Shown here piece after piece: positions 13,639 through 20,079 of a stretch of 20,079 nucleotides of DNA. Source of the stretch: an uncultured Bacteroides sp. (GTDB lineage Bacteria > Bacteroidota > Bacteroidia > Bacteroidales > Bacteroidaceae); NCBI GenBank assembly GCA_905197435.1, contig CAJJYX010000040.1, forward strand, positions 1 to 20,079, read 5' to 3'. A program made the translations under genes and the position numbers. Under the pieces are notes generated by a model, which saw only the letters and a list, made by a program, of their open reading frames with translations, was not told the origin of the DNA and ran no database searches. Numbering within the stretch: position 1 is the stretch's first letter; the number at the start of each line of letters is the position of its first letter.

Positions 13639-16600
13639 TTACTTTATGACTATTGTCCCTCCCGCCGAATGTGAGGCATATTCCGGAGCATAAGCACATT
13701 GTATAGTGGCCAACCCGGTTTCATAAGTTCCGCTACGGGCTATACGGTAACTGTGCTCCAATATATAAACGCCTTTACCCAAATGGTCGAAGAAGAAATT
13801 GGCTGCGGCATCCTCCACCTCCGCATAATAACCGAAGCCATTGTTCCAACGATAGCCGGACAGCGCTCCTATAGGTTCAAAGCAAGCTCCACGTTGGTCT
13901 TTCAATTGGACAAAGTCCATGGCACGGTCCAGCCGGATAGTCAGACGGGCAACTATTTTATCGCCGACAGACAACCGGGCCCCTTCAGCAACCGGCTGCA
14001 AAGACTTGCTACCGTCAGCCGATACTCGCTCCACATAGAGCTTCTTCTCCACATTCAATTCACCGCCCTGCTGCTTTACATCAGATATGGGCGACAGGTA
14101 TTGGGCATAAACGGCTCCCCATGCAATGCCGGCATCCCGCTTCTCTACAGTGACTGATTTAGCTTTCAGCTCCGGACTGCCCTGGGTAAAGGTTTCCTTG
14201 ACATAGCCCAAACCCGGAACCGCGGTCTTTGCAGGTGACACTGTTTCCAGAATTTCACCGCCTAAAGTGATACGTACATCACCACGGCTTTCCAGCAAAT
14301 TAGCACCTTGGCAAAGCAGTGCATAAACTGCATCGGCTGTAGCAACCGGAGAATTCCAACTGGTGGCCTGCTTCTGTTTCAGCAGCCAAAGCTTCATTTC
14401 CTCCACCAAAGCGTCGTTGCCACCTGCCATACGCAAAGCTTCCATTACTTCCACATGGGCAGGGACAGGCAACATACCCCAACTGTACGGATTGGCATGG
14501 AAAGCAAAATATGCACCCATCTCATCCGTCTGCACCAGATGTTCTTTGAGGGAAGCAATGAATTCATTCGCTTCGGTTATCCGTCCTGCCGCCTTTAGAA
14601 TGATGGCAGACTGCGCTTTGCTGCTCATTGTTCCATTTTCAAGGTTAGCAGCCACTTTCGAAAGGAAATAGCGGTAAGCAGCCTGGTTCTCAGCAGGCAC
14701 TTTTTCGCCACTGAGAGCAATCAGGTACAGATACGTCATAGCCGCTTCCGAGTTGCCAACAATTCTGGCACCGTTTTTCTCGGATTTACGGATATTACGA
14801 TACTCTTCCAAAGCCTGCCGGTTCAAATAGCCGAAAGCTTTCTGTCGCACGGCGGCAACTTCTTCAGGCAGTTCATTCTTCGTCAGCAAAGGAAGACGAA
14901 CAAGCAATTCTGTAATATAGCCGGTTATATGGCGGCTGCCGGACATCCCTTTATACCAGCTCCATCCTCCGTCTTCACCTTGCAATTCTTTCAATTTGGT
15001 AAAGGCGGAAAGATTACGGCTATTCAGTTGATTGATGTCAAACAGTGTGCCAATACGTGCTTGCTGTTCGGCTTCGGTAGTAGCTTCCAGTACCCAGGGG
15101 GACTCGCTAAGCAAGATATTCTTCACATCCTGGTTCTTCTCCAACCGGCTAAGGAAAGTTTCCTTTGTTCCACCGACAGCCTTCCAGCTATCGAACACGG
15201 CTTTGATACGAGGCTGGCTGTTGGCAATAAAGCCGGCCAAACTGTTGGCATACCAGGCTGTTGCCCAAGATATAGCATTGTCATTGACAGGCAAGCTCAA
15301 TACCGGCAAGGCCTGTACGGCATACCACGCCGGATTTCCGGTAAATTCCACTGTCAGACGACGGTCTGTCGCCGTACGGCTGTTGCGATTGAAAAGGCTG
15401 TCCAATGAGAACGTACGGATTTCCTCGCCACGGATAGGCATGGCAAGCGTTTCCGTGATATATTCCTTGTTACTCAATACAGGCAATAGATGCTGCTCGC
15501 CATCGCTGAACGCACCTCCATCGGCAACCATACGGACACCCAGCAAATCATAACGGTCGGACACCTCAAAATGGAAGTTGAGGGCAACGCTTCTTCCCGC
15601 CTCCACTGAAAATTTCTGCCGTTGGGTGGAAATGACCTTCTCCGTCATGGGATCGAACAAAGTGAATACAGCAGCCCCTTTCACAACTTTATCCGTCAGA
15701 TTGGCAATCGTGCCGGCTATCTGTGTTTTGTCCCCAACACGGACAAAACGAGGCATATTAGGAGTCAGCATAAACTCTTTGGCGGTAACGACAGAAGCAT
15801 CCAACATCCCCGTCAGCATATCCTTGGTATGTGAGTAACCCCGGAAGTTCCAGCGGGTCAGGCTTTGCGGCATCATAAAGGAGAATGCAATCTCTCCTTG
15901 TTCATTGGTATGCAGTTGAGGGTAGAAGAAAGCTGTTTCGGCAAAGTTGGTACGAAGGCTCGCATCGGGTTGCAGTACTTGTTCTCCAACAGGCATAGCC
16001 TCTTCTTCAAAAGCCGCATCGGCTGCCATAGCGTATTCTTGTGATTCAACAGCTTTTCCGGCTTTTCGAGAAGCAAGCATCGGTTCACTTACACCACGTA
16101 TCCGCAACCCTCCAGTTACTGAATTATTCCGGGTATTCCCATACCCCACCACAGTTGCTTCCTCCAAAAGCGCCTCATCTTCTACCATTACTATCCGCAT
16201 CACTCCATCCATATAAGGAGAACAGAAATAATCGAACGACCATGCCGGAACCCTCCAAGCCTTCAACGGGAAATAAATGGAGGAATAATTGTTTCTGTAA
16301 CTGCTTGCATTACGGAATGCACCATATAGATTATCCGGATAGAAAACCCGCAGCAACTGATTGCGGCTATAAATCTTATCCAATGAGGCATCATACATCG
16401 TTGCCAACATCTCGGCTGCAGCAGGTATGCCGTTGGGAGTCTTTATAACAAGTTTCCACTCTTCCTCCTGTCCGGGACGCAAACGGTCACGGAATACTTC
16501 CCATTTCATACTGAGGGTACGTTCCGGCTGCCGTTTTTTCAGATAAACCTGATGGCTGTACATTTCACCGTCTTTCACAAAATTGAAAAGCAGGGTAACT

Positions 16601-19515
16601 CCTTTGCCATACGCTTCTTTATAAGGATATTCCATGCGGATGATTGTATCATTCAACTGCAACACACGACTTTCAATGCGCTTCCTGTCACAGAAGACAT
16701 CCATAAGCACATAAGTATCTCTATGGGAAGTACCCAACAAGAAAGCAGCAGGATGCTGCGCATCAAATTCGTCATTTTCCTTATAGTAGAAGAAGTCCGT
16801 AAATGCTGCCGGGCGTTTGTCACTCTTTGAAAAGAGCACGAAATTGTCACTGCCATATTCCCCATTATTCTCTTCACATTCCAAACTGTCGCGTACGGAA
16901 AGTTTCAAACGATAACTGCCCGAAGGAAGCCTATTCCAAGTCGAGAAATCCTGGAGCCGATTGGCAGTGAATGTGCCCTCCAATGCCACATCACCAAAAG
17001 ACTGGGAGTCTCCTGCATTCTTCGCCCCGTCTGGTTCTGCAAATGGATAAAGGCAATAGGAGCCTTCAATGTTCTGAGGGACATCCATTATATTATTCAC
17101 TCCAAAAGTAAAAAACATGCTGTCTTCCTTGCAGATATACCGGGGGAGGCGGACATCAAAGGAATAAGCCTTAGGACCTGCCAACAGATTATATGAGGCA
17201 GTCTGTGTTTCACCGGCCTCATCCGTTACCACAGCCTCCACATGATAGGTATACACGCTCCCATATTTGTCTGTATCTCCGTCCGGTGCATCCAAAGTCA
17301 AGGGAATAGCAAAATCACCGTTGACATCCAATTGTATGGTATCGGACAATAACGGTTTGTCCGCATTATTCCAATAGTCAAACCTCGGATTCTGACGGGT
17401 CACAGTATAGGTCAGCGGTACATCCTGCACCGTCATTCCATTAAAAGCTTTGACATTTCCTTTCAATACCACCTTTTCGCCTAATCGATATGCTTCCGAG
17501 ACGGGAGTAAAGGTTATTTCGAAAGTAGGCCGCTTGTATTCTTCCACTCTGAAAGTTACGGTGGATTGAGGGTCTTTGGTTTGTATGCTGAACATCCCAT
17601 TCAGACAAGCTGCCGGAAGCACAAATTCGGTAGTAAAAGAGCCGAAATCATTTGTCTGTACCTTCCTGGTGGCAAGTTCCTTACGGTTAACATCCAACAA
17701 AGCAAGCTCATAGTCAATCCCTTGCAACACATGGGCACTATCATTGTTCTGTATGTAAGCTATCCCTTTTACATGAACGGTCTGTCCCGGGCGATAGAGT
17801 GATCGGTCTGTCAGCAAAGCCATCTGCTTCCAATCGGTATCCTTGATACCAGCATAAGAGCGATTCATGTAAATGTGCTGCGGCATCATGGCAGTGTCCT
17901 TGCCTTTACGTGCCACATAACTCCGGATTCCGTCTTGCCAAGGCAATAGAGCCTTTCCACCGGCATCAGTCAACACCTCTGCCATCACTTTCCGGTTCTT
18001 CTCATCATAAGAAGAGTAGAAACTCACCTTGGCATCAGCAATCGGTTGTCCACTTCGAGCATCCAATGTGGTCACTTCCATGCGGTTGTCTCCCAAGTTC
18101 AATGTCAACACCTTAAAGCGGGTAGATACCAAGAATTCGTCGTCTGTACGGGCGGTTGCGGCATCCGGCACTACCTGGACAATATAGACTCCCGTCTCCT
18201 GAGGTATCACAAACTTGAATACCGTATCAGAGGAGAGATAAGGGACATCTTCCGGCAATTTGTCTTTACCCGGCAACGGCTGCAAATCGAAGTGAGTGGA
18301 AGAAAGTTTCCGAGCAAACTTTTTATAAGTATCCTTATTTATGCCATGATCCATCCAAGGGACTTCACTTAAAGTAGTGGCATATAAGTTGAGAGTAAAC
18401 CCTTTCAAATTACAGTACTGCAATCTCATGTCCACCGAATCACCGGGATAACCGCTTCCATTCATTGTCAGAGTAAATTCAGGCTGCAAGATCTGTTCAC
18501 GGATATTTCTCAATTCATTGATGCGCTTGTACGCAGGATAGCGTTTCAAACCTTCTGCACAGACCTTCAACGCCTCACCGGCACGCATCGGCTCTGAACG
18601 ACGCAAATAGTCGGCTTTATGTATGTAAACCTCTGCACAAATCTCACGTGCACCATATTCCTTTATCAGTTTATCCAAAACTTCAAGATATTCCCGATTA
18701 GCCTTTTCCCGGCGCATCCGGAAAGTAGGATAAGGCTGCCGGCTGATGCCGTCGGCCAACTTCCAACTCCAATAATCAAGCGAACAGAGCAACAGGGCAT
18801 TTTCCGAACCGGCACGATGACGATAAGCATTCATCATATCCTGATAAACCCTCTCGATACGGGCTTGCACCAAAGAATCCACGTTGAAACCATCAAGCTG
18901 CCGATAAGTGTCAATGGCACGGCTCACCAACAGATGGTACATATCGTGCCCATAGAATCGGCTGCCGTCTTCCAACACCACAAAAGGCACATATTTTTCG
19001 GCGGATGTATCGAGCAGACGGATAGAATCTTGTAAAGATGCACGGATATACCCGTCTATCTTGTCCACAAACTGGCTGATGCTCCACTCACGGACATCTT
19101 CCGGAACCTCATCGACATCCAGCAAGGTACGCGACAACAAGGTACGACGGTCCTTTTGCATCAGCTCGGCATATTCACGCGCCAGCAAAGAATGCAAAAT
19201 GGCCTTGCTCACCGGTTCCTTCTCTGATTGTGCCCAGGATTCCATATACTTCAGGCCGGAATAAAGACTATCCGGAGTCAGCTCCTCCTGATAAGTTTCC
19301 CTACAGATGTATGCTTTCAACATCTGCGGGGCATTCTGCTCCTGCCTGCCTTTCCGGTAGATTTCATCGGCCAGCTTTATCACTGTCTTGGGCAGGCTTT
19401 TCTTTTGAGCCTGTTCTACCTGCTTCCATAATTTGTCATACGTCTGCGCATGCAATGCCAACGCTCCGAATGTAACCAGCAGCAATATGCTACAAATTCT
19501 TTGAATTGCTTTCAT
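13639..19515 (-). CDS. Bacterial alpha-2-macroglobulin-like (MG2) protein
   Basis: A 1958-residue exported protein. Signal peptide 1-23 ends ALALHAQ with no lipobox. A helical, TPR-like N-terminal part spans about 24-330. Then come macroglobulin-type beta-sandwich domains, including the MG2 signature DRSLYRPGQTVHVKG near 570, and the A2M segment AFFYPQLHTNEQGEIAFSF near 1190. The thioester position, expected as CxEQ, is replaced by SLPVNDNAISWATAW near 1405, so covalent trapping is unlikely. Near 1119-1135 it carries EEATVVGYGNTRNNSVTGG, which resembles the start of a SusC plug. Family role: envelope protease inhibitor or defence; for this member the role is inferred. It is monocistronic: a promoter lies upstream and terminators lie on both sides. 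Confidence 0.92.
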   Translation of the reverse strand: MKAIQRICSILLLVTFGALALHAQTYDKLWKQVEQAQKKSLPKTVIKLADEIYRKGRQEQNAPQMLKAYICRETYQEELTPDSLYSGLKYMESWAQSEKEPVSKAILHSLLAREYAELMQKDRRTLLSRTLLDVDEVPEDVREWSISQFVDKIDGYIRASLQDSIRLLDTSAEKYVPFVVLEDGSRFYGHDMYHLLVSRAIDTYRQLDGFNVDSLVQARIERVYQDMMNAYRHRAGSENALLLCSLDYWSWKLADGISRQPYPTFRMRREKANREYLEVLDKLIKEYGAREICAEVYIHKADYLRRSEPMRAGEALKVCAEGLKRYPAYKRINELRNIREQILQPEFTLTMNGSGYPGDSVDMRLQYCNLKGFTLNLYATTLSEVPWMDHGINKDTYKKFARKLSSTHFDLQPLPGKDKLPEDVPYLSSDTVFKFVIPQETGVYIVQVVPDAATARTDDEFLVSTRFKVLTLNLGDNRMEVTTLDARSGQPIADAKVSFYSSYDEKNRKVMAEVLTDAGGKALLPWQDGIRSYVARKGKDTAMMPQHIYMNRSYAGIKDTDWKQMALLTDRSLYRPGQTVHVKGIAYIQNNDSAHVLQGIDYELALLDVNRKELATRKVQTNDFGSFTTEFVLPAACLNGMFSIQTKDPQSTVTFRVEEYKRPTFEITFTPVSEAYRLGEKVVLKGNVKAFNGMTVQDVPLTYTVTRQNPRFDYWNNADKPLLSDTIQLDVNGDFAIPLTLDAPDGDTDKYGSVYTYHVEAVVTDEAGETQTASYNLLAGPKAYSFDVRLPRYICKEDSMFFTFGVNNIMDVPQNIEGSYCLYPFAEPDGAKNAGDSQSFGDVALEGTFTANRLQDFSTWNRLPSGSYRLKLSVRDSLECEENNGEYGSDNFVLFSKSDKRPAAFTDFFYYKENDEFDAQHPAAFLLGTSHRDTYVLMDVFCDRKRIESRVLQLNDTIIRMEYPYKEAYGKGVTLLFNFVKDGEMYSHQVYLKKRQPERTLSMKWEVFRDRLRPGQEEEWKLVIKTPNGIPAAAEMLATMYDASLDKIYSRNQLLRVFYPDNLYGAFRNASSYRNNYSSIYFPLKAWRVPAWSFDYFCSPYMDGVMRIVMVEDEALLEEATVVGYGNTRNNSVTGGLRIRGVSEPMLASRKAGKAVESQEYAMAADAAFEEEAMPVGEQVLQPDASLRTNFAETAFFYPQLHTNEQGEIAFSFMMPQSLTRWNFRGYSHTKDMLTGMLDASVVTAKEFMLTPNMPRFVRVGDKTQIAGTIANLTDKVVKGAAVFTLFDPMTEKVISTQRQKFSVEAGRSVALNFHFEVSDRYDLLGVRMVADGGAFSDGEQHLLPVLSNKEYITETLAMPIRGEEIRTFSLDSLFNRNSRTATDRRLTVEFTGNPAWYAVQALPVLSLPVNDNAISWATAWYANSLAGFIANSQPRIKAVFDSWKAVGGTKETFLSRLEKNQDVKNILLSESPWVLEATTEAEQQARIGTLFDINQLNSRNLSAFTKLKELQGEDGGWSWYKGMSGSRHITGYITELLVRLPLLTKNELPEEVAAVRQKAFGYLNRQALEEYRNIRKSEKNGARIVGNSEAAMTYLYLIALSGEKVPAENQAAYRYFLSKVAANLENGTMSSKAQSAIILKAAGRITEANEFIASLKEHLVQTDEMGAYFAFHANPYSWGMLPVPAHVEVMEALRMAGGNDALVEEMKLWLLKQKQATSWNSPVATADAVYALLCQGANLLESRGDVRITLGGEILETVSPAKTAVPGLGYVKETFTQGSPELKAKSVTVEKRDAGIAWGAVYAQYLSPISDVKQQGGELNVEKKLYVERVSADGSKSLQPVAEGARLSVGDKIVARLTIRLDRAMDFVQLKDQRGACFEPIGALSGYRWNNGFGYYAEVEDAAANFFFDHLGKGVYILEHSYRIARSGTYETGLATIQCAYAPEYASHSAGGTIVIK

Positions 19516-19572
19516 TGATTATTCGTTTGTTAGTTTTTGTATTAACAACAAAGGAAGTGAATAAAGTTTAAA

Positions 19573-19580
19573 CAAATGTA
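19573..19580 (-). promoter_or_regulatory. -7 box of the alpha-2-macroglobulin gene
   Basis: The minus strand reads TACATTTG, an exact match to TAnnTTTG, followed by T. It lies 57 bases before the start codon at 19515 and just after the terminator of the upstream peptide cluster. T-rich sequence sits about 19 bases further upstream, with no exact -33 TTTG. Confidence 0.55.
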
Positions 19581-19617
19581 CTTTTGGATATAAAAAATCT
19601 TATTCCACGCCTATAAA

Positions 19618-19656
19618 AAGGCAAGGGATATGTTTTGAAAACATATCCCTTGCCTT
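19618..19656 (-). terminator. Strong terminator of the micro-peptide cluster
   Basis: A perfect 19-bp stem pairs 19618-19636 with 19638-19656 around a single central base (effectively a four-base loop). On the minus strand the stem runs straight into GCCTTTTTATAGG, a T-tract. It starts 21 bases after the stop of the 31-codon ORF, so it ends transcription of the small ORFs before the next promoter. Confidence 0.88.
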
Positions 19657-19676
19657 ATACTTAAATGTCAGTGTGC

Positions 19677-19772
19677 TCACATTTGGAGGCTATAATATTT
19701 CATTGCCTCCATCCAATTCTTACCAGCTGCGGTAAGAATGCGCTTAAATGAATTTGCAATCTTCTTTTTCAT
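19677..19772 (-). CDS. Micro-peptide 1 of a tandem paralogous cluster (31 aa)
   Basis: An ATG-started 31-codon ORF ending in TGA. The peptide starts MKKKIANSFKRILTAAGKN and ends MEAMKYYSLQM. It is basic at the N-terminus and would form an amphipathic helix. It shares the pattern M-K-x-K-I-x-x-S-x-[KR]-R-I-L-x3-G-[KR]-N with the next ORF upstream, which argues that it is translated. A leader of 24 bases (19773-19796) nearly identical to that of micro-peptide 2 precedes it, and a strong terminator follows. No double-glycine leader, no Cys, no signal peptide. Function unknown: peptide signal, leaderless bacteriocin, small membrane-active toxin or regulatory leader are all possible. Confidence 0.65.
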   Translation of the reverse strand: MKKKIANSFKRILTAAGKNWMEAMKYYSLQM

Positions 19773-19796
19773 AATCTTAAAATTAGACTAATACCT
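19773..19796 (-). promoter_or_regulatory. Conserved leader before micro-peptide 1
   Basis: The minus strand begins AGGTATTAGT and ends TTTTAAGATT directly before the ATG. It matches the leader before micro-peptide 2 at most positions, with one base fewer. It may be a shared translation-start or RNA element that was duplicated with the gene. Confidence 0.55.
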
Positions 19797-19837
19797 AAAC
19801 TGAAGTTTGACCTGAAACCGGCCAGACTCTTACATTT

Positions 19838-19930
19838 TTACTTTTTCAGGGTGTAGCCCATTGACAGCGCTTCGTTCCTGCCGACTTCAGCGAGAATGCG
19901 CCTTACTGATTTCATAATCTTTTCTTTCAT
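19838..19930 (-). CDS. Micro-peptide 2 of the cluster (30 aa)
   Basis: A 30-codon ORF, ATG to TAA. The peptide begins MKEKIMKSVRRILAEVGRN and ends ALSMGYTLKK. It aligns without gaps over its first 19 residues with micro-peptide 1, with conservative changes (K/R, V/F), while the DNA differs; that is the pattern of selection on protein sequence. I use ATG 19930 rather than the in-frame ATG at 19915 because the conserved leader abuts it. No export signal and no modification motif that I recognise. The gap to micro-peptide 1 is 65 bases with no terminator. Function unknown. Confidence 0.65.
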   Translation of the reverse strand: MKEKIMKSVRRILAEVGRNEALSMGYTLKK

Positions 19931-19955
19931 AACCTTAAATTTTAAACTAATACCT
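19931..19955 (-). promoter_or_regulatory. Conserved leader before micro-peptide 2
   Basis: The minus strand begins AGGTATTAGT and ends AATTTAAGGTT directly before the ATG at 19930. It is the duplicate of the leader at 19773-19796. The AGG is too far from the ATG (about 22 bases) to act as a Shine-Dalgarno sequence. Confidence 0.55.
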
Positions 19956-19991
19956 GAAAACTAAAATCCAATACTTCAACAAAAGGGGGAG

Positions 19992-20006
19992 AATGCTTAA
20001 AGCATT
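19992..20006 (-). other. Small palindrome over the micro-peptide 3 stop codon
   Basis: AATGCTT (19992-19998) and AAGCATT (20000-20006) are a perfect 7-bp inverted repeat around one base. On the minus strand it is followed by CTCCCCCTTTTG, so it is at best a weak terminator or attenuator between micro-peptides 3 and 2. Confidence 0.4.
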
Positions 20007-20071
20007 ACATAACCCCAAATGTTCTTATCGGCTTCACCGACATGCTTAAAAAAACTCTTTAACATTTTCAT
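19997..20071 (-). CDS. Micro-peptide 3 of the cluster (24 aa)
   Basis: A 24-codon ORF, ATG to TAA, beginning MKMLKSFFKHVGEADKN and ending IWGYVML. It is shorter and more diverged than the other two, but keeps a K-S-F/V core, a Gly-containing middle, [KR]-N and a closing G-Y-x-(x)-L like the GYTL of micro-peptide 2. Its stop codon lies in a short palindrome (19992-20006). Only eight bases upstream are visible, so its leader and promoter cannot be judged, and further copies may lie beyond the window. Of the three this is the least certain to be coding. Confidence 0.5.
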   Translation of the reverse strand: MKMLKSFFKHVGEADKNIWGYVML

Positions 20072-20079
20072 TTTGTTAT

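Overview
The window looks like a chromosomal segment of a gut Bacteroidales bacterium, most likely Bacteroides. Four things suggest this: Bacteroidetes-type -7 promoter boxes (TAnnTTTG) upstream of several genes, weak Shine-Dalgarno signals, a TonB-dependent receptor with an N-terminal carboxypeptidase-regulatory-like domain, and families typical of the group (DUF1573, a Crp/Fnr regulator with a short HTH, a ~1950-residue alpha-2-macroglobulin protein, an SDR-type mannonate oxidoreductase beside uxuA). I see no rRNA, tRNA, CRISPR array, transposase or prophage gene.

Layout. (1) 25-2041, plus strand: a two-gene hexuronate operon, mannonate dehydratase (uxuA) then an SDR oxidoreductase, closed by a clear terminator at 2065-2114. 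(2) 2143-6256, plus strand: a separate transport operon, a TonB-dependent receptor followed by a surface-type beta-helix lipoprotein, with a terminator after it. Its upstream region carries six 11-bp steps in one register ending just before a -7 box, which resembles a PhoB/PhoP-type operator. (3) 6311-6388: four copies of a short GC-rich repeat at exactly 22-bp spacing between convergent operons. (4) 6404-9552, minus strand: a three-gene operon of an ABC-type AAA ATPase, a DUF4435 (TOPRIM-like) protein overlapping it by one base, and a YbdG-like MscS channel. The first two resemble the AriA/AriB pair of the PARIS phage-defence system. (5) 9693-10604, plus strand: a divergent EamA/DMT exporter. 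(6) 10620-13462, minus strand: Crp/Fnr regulator, meaB GTPase and a DUF1573 exported protein. (7) 13639-19515, minus strand: a very large alpha-2-macroglobulin-like protein with a degenerate thioester region and a SusC-plug-like motif in its middle. (8) 19677-20071, minus strand: three tiny, previously uncalled ORFs of 31, 30 and 24 codons that look like diverged copies of one cationic peptide, two of them preceded by a nearly identical untranslated leader, and followed by a strong terminator.

Most of the window is ordinary core metabolism and envelope biology. The places worth a second look are the tandem micro-peptide cluster at the right edge (it may continue past the window), the 11-bp operator array in front of the TonB receptor, and the ATPase-DUF4435-channel operon.
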